Assembly (NCBI GenBank): GCA_039000515.1
Contig: JBCFYV010000012.1
Coordinates: 123,782,605 to 123,846,604, forward strand
DNA from: Timema cristinae
Lineage: Eukaryota; Arthropoda; Insecta; Phasmatodea; Timematidae
Direction: 5' to 3'
Length of the DNA: 64,000 bases
The notes under the pieces were generated by a model. The model had not been told where the DNA came from and searched no databases. It saw nothing but the letters and a program-made list of their open reading frames with translations. Positions 51,601 through 54,796 of this stretch are shown piece by piece (the first letter of the stretch is position 1; every line of letters begins with the position of its first letter). The translations under genes and the position numbers were made by a program.

Positions 51601-53855
51601 ACACCCTCTCCAGTCTAGTTGCAGTCTCACCAGGGATGTGTAATACCTGCTTCAGAAGTAATAGATACCCCCTCCCAACACCCCTCTCAGTCTAGTTGTA
51701 GTCTCGCCAGGAATGTGTAATACTTGCTTCAGAAGTAATAGCTACCCCCTCCCAACACCCCTCTCCAGTCTAGTTGTAGTCTCGCCAGGAATGTGTAATA
51801 CCTGCTTCAGAAGTAATAGCTACCCCCTCCCAACACAACCCTCTCCAGTCTAGTTGCAGTCTCACCAGGAATGTGTATTTTACAACCAAACAAAGTTCAT
51901 TGTCGACATTTTCTTTTCGTTCCAGCCATTATTTGATGAAAAAATGTAGGCCTCTGTTTGAGTGTATATTTATTATGATGGCTACAGACAGGGAAAATAG
52001 GGAATTTAACTAAAAATAAGGAAAAGACAAGGATTTAGAAAATATGTTCAAAATATCCTATTAATTTTGCTACTTAAACACTAAAACAAAAGTTAATAAT
52101 ACCTAAATTAAATAACATTTTAATTTTTAAAATAACTTATAAAACAGTTAGTTTAGTATTCACAAACTTTTTTTTAATGTTCGATCAATAATAAATAAAA
52201 CAAAAGTCATCATTCCCACCAGTAAAACTGGAAAAAAAGTTGTCAAAGGAAAATGAAAAATGTTACCTGGAAAAGTCAGTGAATTTTTTAAAATATTTTT
52301 TGTAGCCACCCTGTTTATTTACAAAATATCAATAGTATCTTAAATATACTTTTTGAACATAAATGTCTAAAATTGGGCCAGAAAATGACTGAAACCAATA
52401 AATGTAACTATACAAAATGACAAAAAAAATATCTTGTAATGTTTCCACAGATTTTGTGTACTTGTAAACACTGTCTGTGATGTAGGCCCACCAAAAAGAG
52501 ACGACATGTCATCAAAATCGTGGCCTTGGTTGTACGTCTTCAGCATGAAAACCTGATTCAAACTAGTGTCGGTAACCTCAACATTTTGTGTTATGTTATT
52601 CAGCGAGATTAGAAATAAAAACTTAGCATTCCTCTGGTTCCTAACTGTTGCAGAAATCATATTCAGCCGCACGAGTTGTCAACCATAGTGGAAGTGGACA
52701 CCCCTCAGTCTTCACAGTTCCTCTTAGCTGCAGAGGACTCTGTGATGGTGGACGACAACCAAGGGAAGGACACAGCAGATAACCCTGCAAGGGTGCGTGG
52801 AACTGAGGATAGTTGCGTGAAGACGTAGGATCTGATGACACTTTGCCAGATGTTATGGCTGAACTGATGAGACGCCAACTCATCACGAGCCCCTTTCCTT
52901 GGTCGAAACAAGTGGGGGAACAGAATCCTCAAGATCAAACCGATCCTCATCTCTTTCATCAACAAACTGATGCCCGTTTGCCTCACGAACAAACTGATGC
53001 ACATTTACCTCAGGAACAAACTGATGCACGTCTGAATCATGGACAAAGTGATGTATGTCTGTCTCAGGAACCAACTGATGCATGTCTGAATCATGGACAA
53101 AGTGATGTATGTCTGTCTCATGATCAAACTAATGCATCTTGTCCTGAGACCAGCATACAGGATTCTTCTCGGGACCTTTCTATTGAACAATTTAAAAAAC
53201 AAATCCTTGAGAGTTTTATTGGCATTGGCCTGAACCCTTCTCCGCAAGATCTGGATGGTGCTCTCAAGAAGTTGGGTCTTCCTCTAACCAAGAAAAATAA
53301 CAAATATCAAATTATGGCAGCCGATAAGAGACCACCACCCAGACCTCAATCATCGACCAAAGAAAGTCAGCAGAGTCTGGAAAAGCCGAACTTGTCTGTG
53401 ACGGAAGCGTTCAAGAAACAGATAATGAATAATTTCCTAGGCATTGGAGTCGAGCCCACTACATCAGAGCTGGAATTGGCTTTCCGGTCTCTGGGGGTTA
53501 GTGGGCAGGTACCACTCTTCGTAAGACCAAGGAGGCAGAGGCGCTCAGCCCGTCGAGTGGGGAGAACAACTCTCATTCAGTTCATTCGAACCAAACAGAG
53601 AACTCGTTTGACAGAAGTCTCCCGACAAGTGTCCGTGGTCGGTCGACTCCTGTTTCCAACTCGACAAGTTCATCTAAGAGTTCCAGAAACAATGACTACA
53701 CTACATGCGTTTCCTTTCCTGGGGAGTCTGACATTTCCTCGGTGCAACCCGCCACTTCGTCCAACGAAGACCAGAGCACACTGAGCGTTCAAGTGCCGAA
53801 CGTGAGCTTGAAAACGCCCAGTTTGAATCGGCCTGCATCTAGGAGGGGCATGTGA
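12544..53855 (+). CDS. CEP295: CEP295 / ana1-like centriolar protein, at least 11 coding exons (gene span)
   Basis: CEP295 (Drosophila ana1) is needed for centriole-to-centrosome conversion and links Cep135 to Asterless/Cep152. Exons 1-3 give the charged N-terminus ([53 protein letters not shown]). Exons 6-8 give [34 protein letters not shown] and [15 protein letters not shown], aligning in order with human CEP295 (e.g. RPDARLAAEEEAKR, GFQAMKKIHLAQNQEKL, ELEFAFEDMYN). The middle is low-complexity, with coding tandem repeats in exons 5, 10 and 11. Exon phases agree except between exons 5 and 6. Exon 10 carries several frame changes that cancel; exon 11 carries two one-base losses. VMP1 is nested in intron 2. 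The N-terminal assignment is strong; the assignment of exons 9-11 to this gene rests on strand, order and phase. Exons could be missing. Confidence 0.88.
12990..13278 (+). mobile_element. tRNA-derived SINE, family 2
   Basis: Head GGCGGTCTAGGGGTGATGTG (A box), GGGCTCGATCCTTGG (B box), body CGGCACAGATTTATCTGATT, and tail TATAACCCGAACGGGTAGTA then AATAATAAT. In CEP295 intron 1. Confidence 0.85.
13802..13985 (+). mobile_element. family-1 SINE, 3' truncated
   Basis: GACCGCATGGTCTAAGGCAC head, GGTTCGATTCTGGCC B box, CATTCAAATGTGGGTACAAT body. Confidence 0.7.
14150..14275 (+). mobile_element. SINE tail fragment
   Basis: Ends in GCATATAACCTGAAGAGGTG, ATAAGACACGGTGC, the shared SINE tail. The upstream part is not one of the two heads. 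Confidence 0.4.
14300..15290. other. CEP295 intron 1, AT-rich, nothing seen
   Basis: AT-rich intron with a short TG run near 14850. No gene or repeat recognised. Confidence 0.5.
15294..15451. repeat. foldback repeat, two nested hairpins
   Basis: Outer arms of 41 bp (15294-15334 and 15411-15451, about four mismatches; GTTTAATTTTCTTCTC against GAGAAGAAAATTAAAC). Inside, ATGACAAACTTTTT pairs with AAAAAGTTGTCAT (about 15357-15395). It lies 250 bp upstream of CEP295 exon 2. Confidence 0.85.
15704..15904 (+). CDS. CEP295: CEP295 coding exon 2
   Basis: 67 codons, acceptor ATGTCAG|GTC, donor TTACAG|GTACGT. A highly charged helix ([39 protein letters not shown]) like human LEKLYLASLRSMGEGH. Confidence 0.92.
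15960..16485. other. CEP295 intron 2 start, nothing seen
   Basis: No repeat, gene or motif that I can support. Confidence 0.4.
16490..16585 (-). mobile_element. family-1 SINE tail fragment
   Basis: GCGTCTTACTACCTGTTTAG and AAGGTTAAATTTAGAGGAAG are the reverse of the SINE 3' end. It is interrupted at the foldback element. Confidence 0.6.
16591..17068. mobile_element. foldback element with outward-facing tRNA-like heads, copy 2
   Basis: Two arms of about 200 bp are inverted around a centre of about 85 bp (16790-16875). The left arm carries a minus-strand tRNA-like head (B box GGTTCAATTCC at 16625-16635, A-box region 16664-16680). The right arm carries the plus-strand head (TAGCTCAGTGGTAAGAGC at 16975-16992, GGTTCGATCACC at 17019-17030). 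Between head and centre both have CCTGGGCACGGGACAATTCC. Copy 1 is at 4124-4478. Confidence 0.8.
17090..17840. other. CEP295 intron 2, nothing seen
   Basis: No gene or repeat recognised in this stretch. Confidence 0.4.
17845..18600 (+). repeat. dispersed repeat family R, copy 1
   Basis: Aligns by eye along its length with 38318-38985: shared AAAAAGTTACTAGAAATAGT, CAAGTATTTTCTCTTT, AAAATATTGTTTCG and TTTACATTATTTTTAATGT. Non-coding and AT-rich; TE class unknown. Confidence 0.8.
19050..20760 (+). pseudogene. decayed LINE ORF2 (reverse transcriptase)
   Basis: Read with frame changes it gives [36 protein letters not shown], a [15 protein letters not shown] word, [19 protein letters not shown] (RT motif B region) and [12 protein letters not shown], where the catalytic YADD is altered to SVDD. 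The order matches insect non-LTR (jockey/RTE-like) reverse transcriptases. Stops and frameshifts show that it is dead. Ends near 20760 after a decayed C-terminus. Confidence 0.8.
20765..21735. other. intron 2 sequence of unknown origin
   Basis: Contains a moderately GC-rich stretch (20830-21500) and a CA microsatellite (21556-21574). A 102-codon frame at 20908-21216 has no homology that I recognise. Confidence 0.4.
21740..22160 (+). mobile_element. LINE 3' end relic
   Basis: Encodes [19 protein letters not shown] and then a stop, the usual end of a LINE ORF2, followed by AGCAAGTGGCATTTTAGTAA and a GATTATGATTATAATG tail. Confidence 0.65.
22420..23360 (-). pseudogene. decayed mariner-like transposase
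   Basis: Minus-strand pieces in order: a helix-turn-helix region ([29 protein letters not shown]), then a [20 protein letters not shown] / [20 protein letters not shown] stretch, [14 protein letters not shown], and [10 protein letters not shown] near the end. These match the usual order of DDE transposases of the mariner/IS630 group. Several frame breaks; not functional. Confidence 0.8.
23529..24065. mobile_element. 537-bp MITE nested in the mariner inverted repeat
   Basis: Termini GGCCCGTCTACAACC and (in reverse) GGGCCAGTCTACAACC; the inverted similarity continues through CCGCTTGTCGGACTCGCAAC, TACGCAAT. Flanked by TTA at 23526-23528 and 24066-24068, a 3-bp duplication as in PIF/Harbinger elements. 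No coding frame. Confidence 0.78.
24125..25285. other. intron 2 stretch, possible short unknown segment
   Basis: Mostly AT-rich and featureless. A 60-codon frame at 24601-24783 ([20 protein letters not shown]) is more codon-like than its surroundings but has no known relative that I can name. Confidence 0.3.
25290..25700 (-). mobile_element. LINE ORF2 C-terminal fragment
   Basis: Contains ATGTCCTGCCCACCATAAGC, ACTCATCATTATGTAACCTC and AAGCACCTTGTGTTTGAG, which parallel 27095-27215. In reverse these form the tail half of the same LINE type. Confidence 0.65.
26020..26240 (-). mobile_element. family-1 SINE, reverse
   Basis: TCTTACTACTCGTTTGGGTT tail, then GATCTCCCTGTCATTGGCAG and CTTAGACCATGCGACCACC head in reverse. 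Confidence 0.75.
26815..26985. repeat. 46-bp minisatellite, about 4 copies
   Basis: Same unit as the array at 1815-2465 (CCAGTCCACCTCATTACACC, TATCTTGAGGTATTTATA). It directly abuts a LINE fragment. Confidence 0.88.
26990..27320 (-). mobile_element. LINE ORF2 C-terminus (GRPRRRWED type)
   Basis: The minus strand encodes [15 protein letters not shown] preceded by GKPNGKRSL; upstream are [21 protein letters not shown] and SVVLYG-like pieces in broken frames. This is the well-known end of a widespread insect LINE ORF2. Confidence 0.8.
27480..27503. repeat. AAT microsatellite
   Basis: Eight AAT/TAA trinucleotides. Confidence 0.9.
28161..28180 (+). promoter_or_regulatory. VMP1: VMP1 5' splice acceptor
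   Basis: TGCTCTCTTTGCCCTCGCAG is a strong polypyrimidine tract and AG 20 bases before the VMP1 ATG. It implies at least one upstream exon, not located. Confidence 0.7.
28201..29418 (+). CDS. VMP1: VMP1, vacuole membrane protein 1, 405 residues in one exon
   Basis: VMP1 (EPG-3) is an ER multipass protein and lipid scramblase, essential for autophagosome formation and ER-organelle contacts. The frame is open throughout: hydrophilic N-terminus (1-35), [15 protein letters not shown], membrane segments near 69-86 and 103-125, [20 protein letters not shown] (115-134), [18 protein letters not shown], the VTT/DedA region (about 185-300) with [19 protein letters not shown] (258-274), a final membrane segment (366-385) and a basic tail. 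Length matches human VMP1 (406). At 193-207 the expected GELPPYFMARAARLSG reads [15 protein letters not shown], one residue short. The human gene has many introns, this copy none in its coding part; it has a 3' UTR and upstream acceptor like a normal gene. The frame stays open upstream to the acceptor, so a coding upstream exon is possible. Nested in CEP295 intron 2. Confidence 0.97.
   Translation: MTNPKSGRKKTHSANGQPRRHAPPSREDGKDQRKSLVLWRHPLKTLEYCGKELLFDLHTYSAKCLEYRLTLVAAALVLALLVTLFHIDGAHQAGMQLVYKKAAWYLYWVGLGVLSSVGLGTGLHTFVLYLGPHIASVALAAYECGALNFPEPPYPDQVLCPEIPDKRWPATVWNIMSKVRWESMMWGIGTALGELPRISWRAARLSGHNPEDEDDMREFEELQRKKRRPELMTLMDRSKLFVEKLVDRVGFFGIFICASIPNPLFDLAGITCGHFLVPFWTFFGATVLGKAVVKVHLQKIFVIVASDESFVDIIISPLVHVPGFGARLQTLVKKVLASEKAKYHRKVEEEALPEAGGSIMSSLFEKFVIGMVAYFLISIINSLAQSHHKRLSKRVPSSGRKRATD
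29419..30855 (+). other. VMP1: VMP1 3' UTR
   Basis: About 1.4 kb without coding signal from the stop to a polyadenylation site. AATAAA at 30833-30838 is followed by a CA-containing stretch and then a GT-rich region (30870-30902). Extent inferred. Confidence 0.6.
30833..30838 (+). terminator. VMP1: VMP1 polyadenylation signal
   Basis: AATAAA with a GT/G-rich element (GGTTTGGGGTGGGGGGTGTT) about 40-60 bases downstream, the expected layout of a cleavage site. Confidence 0.65.
30969..31225 (+). mobile_element. young tRNA-derived SINE, family 2, with perfect 15-bp duplication
   Basis: Starts TGGTCTAGGGGTAAGGTG (A box), B box GGGGTTCAATCCT, body CGGCACAGATTTATCTGATT, tail ACCCGAACGGGTAGTAAGAC then AATAAT. 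AATATCAAATGGGTG stands at 30954-30968 and again at 31226-31240: a perfect target-site duplication that fixes both ends. Confidence 0.95.
31561..32148 (+). mobile_element. 588-bp TIR element with a MADF-like start
   Basis: Termini GGGTACGCGTAGAGTGGC and, in reverse at 32122-32148, GGGTACGCGTAGAGTGGC, both continuing to GCAGGTAG. Flanked by AAA on both sides (31558-31560, 32149-32151). Inside, from ATG at 31863, the plus strand encodes [20 protein letters not shown] then [15 protein letters not shown] and a stop, resembling the first helices of a MADF domain (LI..V...P.IWD....Y.DR). A perfect hairpin follows (GAAGCAATG, CATTGCTTC; 31969-31994). Confidence 0.72.
32368..32590 (+). mobile_element. 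family-1 SINE
   Basis: GGTCGCATGGTCTAAGGTGT head, GTGAACTGAGAGTGGATTTT, CTCTCTCCATGCAAATGTTG body and a decayed tail ACGACCCGAACACGCGCAAT. Confidence 0.75.
32600..33100. other. intron 2, nothing seen
   Basis: No gene or repeat recognised. Confidence 0.4.
33105..33225 (+). mobile_element. family-1 SINE fragment
   Basis: GGGGTTCGAATCCTGGTTGG B box and body words GGTACACTTCCTCTAGATTG. Confidence 0.6.
33270..33550 (+). mobile_element. tRNA-derived SINE, family 2
   Basis: CTGGTGGTCTAGGGTAAGGT head, GGTTTCAATCCTCGG, CGGCACAGATTTATCTGATT, and tail GTAGTAAGACGCGGTGC then AATAATAAT. Confidence 0.85.
33555..34140. other. intron 2, nothing certain
   Basis: Holds an isolated SINE tail (GTACAACCTAAACGGGTAGT near 33720). 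The rest is unassigned. Confidence 0.4.
34150..34388. repeat. 36-bp minisatellite, about 6.5 copies
   Basis: Unit TTTAAATGGTGACTATACCC, CACTGATACGATGGTT, with few differences between copies. It lies 320 bp upstream of CEP295 exon 3. Confidence 0.93.
34711..34934 (+). CDS. CEP295: CEP295 coding exon 3
   Basis: 224 nt, acceptor CCTCCCAG|TGC, donor GACAG|GTGGGT, phase 0 in, 2 out. Encodes [20 protein letters not shown] and a basic coiled coil ([20 protein letters not shown]). The polypyrimidine tract is weak, so the acceptor is less sure than the body. Confidence 0.83.
34940..36160. other. CEP295 intron 3, no gene seen
   Basis: Short GA run near 35455. A 60-codon frame near 35987 and an 88-codon frame at 35032 are not recognisable as coding. 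Confidence 0.4.
36166..36790. repeat. 28-bp minisatellite, about 22 copies
   Basis: Unit GGTTAGGAAGGTGGGCTACA, TGTCTAAT. Uniform in the middle, decayed from about 36560 on. It ends 140 bp before CEP295 exon 4. Confidence 0.93.
36928..37130 (+). CDS. CEP295: CEP295 coding exon 4
   Basis: 203 nt, acceptor TAAGCAG|AGC, donor CACAG|GTAGGA, phase 2 in, 1 out. Encodes [20 protein letters not shown] and [19 protein letters not shown]. Its phases fit both neighbours. Confidence 0.72.
37169..37425 (+). mobile_element. complete tRNA-derived SINE, family 1 (reference copy)
   Basis: A box TGGCGTAGTTGG at 37178-37189, B box GGTTCGAATCT at 37239-37249, body CCACTCTCCCTCCACGCAAA, tail GTATAACCCGAGCGAGTATT, AAGACGCGGTGC then AATAAT. 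The best copy for defining the family. Confidence 0.92.
37430..38315. other. CEP295 intron 4, small CATCATGATATA repeat
   Basis: 37438-37505 has about four copies of ACTCATCATGATATA. The remainder is AT-rich with nothing recognised. Confidence 0.5.
38318..38985 (+). repeat. dispersed repeat family R, copy 2
   Basis: Counterpart of 17845-18600, colinear from AAAAAGTTACTAGAAATAGT to ATGTATGGTGAACATACTC. It runs to within about 20-35 bases of CEP295 exon 5. Confidence 0.8.
39004..39405 (+). CDS. CEP295: CEP295 coding exon 5 (with 11-13-residue repeats)
   Basis: Acceptor either GTCTAG (start 39004) or ATTCAG (start 39022); both fit phase 1. Donor AAAGAG|GTAAGA, phase 1. It encodes four degenerate repeats: [50 protein letters not shown] dispersed repeat ends about 20-35 bases before it. 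Confidence 0.7.
39406..40950. other. CEP295 intron 5, LTR-like stretch
   Basis: 39460-39930 is GC-richer and has CCGTATAAAGG followed by a start-like region, which looks like an LTR promoter. TGGCGCCCAAT (minus strand, near 40170) resembles a tRNA-Lys primer-binding site, but I could not find paired LTRs. A missing small exon is possible because exon 5 and 6 phases disagree. Confidence 0.3.
40951..41278 (+). CDS. CEP295: CEP295 coding exon 6
   Basis: Encodes [20 protein letters not shown] and [18 protein letters not shown], donor ACTCAG|GTACTG, phase 0 out. The best acceptor (GTCCGCAG, start 40951) needs phase 2 but exon 5 leaves phase 1. Acceptors at 40975 (GCCCAG) or 40991 (TATCAG) would fit phase 1, or a small exon or one base is missing. 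Confidence 0.7.
41298..41555. repeat. minisatellite of about 36-38 bp, 7 copies
   Basis: Degenerate copies of GGAACTATCTGGGTAACAGA, ACTACTCTAGTGCTGA in CEP295 intron 6. Confidence 0.85.
41670..41870 (+). CDS. CEP295: CEP295 coding exon 7
   Basis: 67 codons, phase 0 at both ends, acceptor GTTTTCAG|CCT, donor CTCAC|GTGAGT. Encodes [16 protein letters not shown] and [20 protein letters not shown], the best conserved block with human CEP295. Confidence 0.92.
41946..42138 (+). CDS. CEP295: CEP295 coding exon 8
   Basis: 193 nt, acceptor TGTGCAG|GTG, donor TTGG|GTGAGT, phase 0 in, 1 out. Encodes [20 protein letters not shown] and [12 protein letters not shown]. Separated from exon 7 by only 75 bp. 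Confidence 0.9.
42140..42800. other. CEP295 intron 8, nothing seen
   Basis: AT-rich intron. Nothing else supported. Confidence 0.5.
42801..42954 (+). CDS. CEP295: CEP295 coding exon 9
   Basis: 154 nt, acceptor TTACTTTAG (an alternative at 42813 also fits), donor CAGAG|GTGAGT, phase 1 in, 2 out. Encodes [20 protein letters not shown] and [19 protein letters not shown]. Confidence 0.75.
43177..45294 (+). CDS. CEP295: CEP295 coding exon 10 (large, with frame changes)
   Basis: 2,118 nt, acceptor CTGTTACAG|TTCC, donor TTTGG|GTGAGT, phase 2 in and 2 out. It encodes [20 protein letters not shown], a Ser-rich region, a repeat of 7-8 residues like STEKQKF (43730-44130), a Lys-rich stretch, a coiled coil ([20 protein letters not shown]), [19 protein letters not shown] and [20 protein letters not shown]. 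The frame changes at about 43815, 43830, 43862, 43968 and 45010-45030, yet the ends are in the same frame. Conserved-looking sequence on both sides of each change argues for base errors or very recent change rather than an old pseudogene. Confidence 0.8.
45420..45720 (-). mobile_element. possible LINE C-terminal fragment
   Basis: CTCCTCCCATCTCTTTGTTG, GCCTCCCTGG in reverse gives a [14 protein letters not shown] ending. Only this short piece is recognisable. Confidence 0.35.
45866..46050 (-). mobile_element. family-1 SINE, reverse, truncated
   Basis: GTTACCTGTTTGGGTTGTAA tail, AAGGTTTAATTTAGAGGC, GCATTCCAGTCTATTGAG in reverse. Confidence 0.6.
46183..46385 (+). mobile_element. family-1 SINE
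   Basis: TTGCGGAATGGTTTAATGTG head, GAGGTTCGAATCCTGGTCAA B box, TTCCATGCAAATGCGGATAT body, GGTAGTAAGACGCTGCGATA tail. Confidence 0.8.
46390..47285. other. CEP295 intron 10, nothing certain
   Basis: A short inverted repeat ACCTTAGTTCAGT / ACTGAACTAAGGT is seen near 47139-47185. The rest is unassigned. Confidence 0.4.
47287..51877. repeat. 79-80-bp satellite array, about 57 copies
   Basis: Unit: GTCTAGTTGCAGTCTCACCA, GGAATGTGTAATACCTGCTT, CAGAAGTAATAGCTACCCCC, TCCCAACACAACCCTCTCCA. Variants at fixed sites: GCTACC/GATACC, CAACAC/CAACGC/TCACAC, TTGCAGTCTCACC/TTGTAGTCTCGCC. One-base gains and losses are common. From 50191 on, the TTGTAGTCTCGCC variant recurs every 238 bp, i.e. every three units. 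Short open frames with [13 protein letters not shown] repeats run through it but are artefacts of a near-multiple-of-three unit. It sits wholly inside CEP295 intron 10. Confidence 0.97.
51885..52650. other. CEP295 intron 10 end, nothing seen
   Basis: AT-rich intron up to the exon 11 acceptor. A 101-codon minus-strand frame here is not recognisable. Confidence 0.5.
52654..53855 (+). CDS. CEP295: CEP295 terminal coding exon 11 (with two frame changes)
   Basis: Acceptor CTGTTGCAG|AAAT, phase 2 as required by exon 10. Reads [20 protein letters not shown], loses one base near 52805, then [15 protein letters not shown], eight 9-residue repeats (EQTDARLPH type, 52940-53150), two copies of FKKQI-x3-F-x-GIG-x2-P-x4-L-x2-A-x3-LG (53190-53290 and 53410-53500), and after another lost base near 53508 [20 protein letters not shown], ending [11 protein letters not shown] and TGA at 53853-53855. 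Confidence 0.72.
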
Positions 53856-54107
53856 AGATGACGGGATTGACTGCAAGAAACATATCTTGTAACAGGGTTT
53901 TATCGTAAACATTTGATTGGATCCAAAATATTAAGTGAAGGCTTTATTTAGGTAAATTAAGGTTATCGATTGATTAAATATATTATTTATCTGTTATTAA
54001 CTAATCTCACTAATTTTTTATACCCATTTGTATTATTATTATTATTTGTGATATTAAAAATGTAAATGAATCTGTACATACAAAGGTGACATTCCATTTA
54101 TCTTGTG

Positions 54108-54129
54108 TTAATTTATCATGATAAATTAA
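54108..54129. repeat. 22-bp perfect palindrome in the CEP295 3' UTR
   Basis: The half-site TTAATTTATCA is followed at once by its reverse complement TGATAAATTAA, five bases before the AATAAA. Confidence 0.9.
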
Positions 54130-54133
54130 TTCT

Positions 54134-54139
54134 AATAAA
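54134..54139 (+). terminator. CEP295: likely CEP295 polyadenylation signal
   Basis: AATAAA 279 bases after the proposed stop codon, followed by a T-rich stretch. Confidence 0.45.
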
Positions 54140-54770
54140 TGACATTTTTGGATTATTTATGTTTTTTTTTAATTATAGTATTAAAATATTTGACACATTC
54201 CATTTTATTTGAGTTTTTTTTATCTCCCCTTGGTTCTTAAATGTAGTAATCCCAATATTTTGTATATTTACTACTTACATTAGCCTTTACATAATATTTT
54301 TCACAACAAAAATTAATAATTTAAAAGAACCTGAAGGTGAAAATTTTAAACTAATATTATTAGCATCTTACTACTCGTTCGGGTTATACACAATTTTAAA
54401 ATAAAATGTAATATAACTCTGATTAAAAATATTCCATTTAGTCTAAAAGCTCATTTACAAGTTTTGGGGTTGTTTTGAAGTAGCTGGGGCCATTTGACTA
54501 GTTAATTTATGCAGGAAGAACCAACAATTTTGATATGTAATTATAAACAGATAAAAAAAAAAGTTGAGTCGTGCTTTCAAGAAGAGAAATGGTTAGGTGG
54601 GATAAAGATGGAGATTGGAAGTCATCGCTTATTTAGTTAATTTCAATTTGTTTCATTGATTGATTTATTTTAGTTTAGTTAACTTTCCTTGCAATTAACC
54701 CTCTAAAAATTGCTTTTAATTATTATTTAAATGTTTAACTTGGCATGTTTCTGTAATTAATTTGAATAAT
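54140..54770. other. intergenic, AT-rich
   Basis: An isolated SINE tail (CTTACTACTCGTTCGGGTTA, 54368-54387) is present. Nothing else is supported. Confidence 0.5.
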
Positions 54771-54796
54771 ATAGGGTGGGGCAGAAACAATTAGAC

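Noticed and set aside
47345..51643. Many 60-86-codon frames such as MCNTCFRSN repeats
   Set aside because: All lie in the 79-80-bp satellite and follow its period.
47287..51877. CRISPR array
   Set aside because: Eukaryotic context, repeats contiguous without unique spacers; a satellite.
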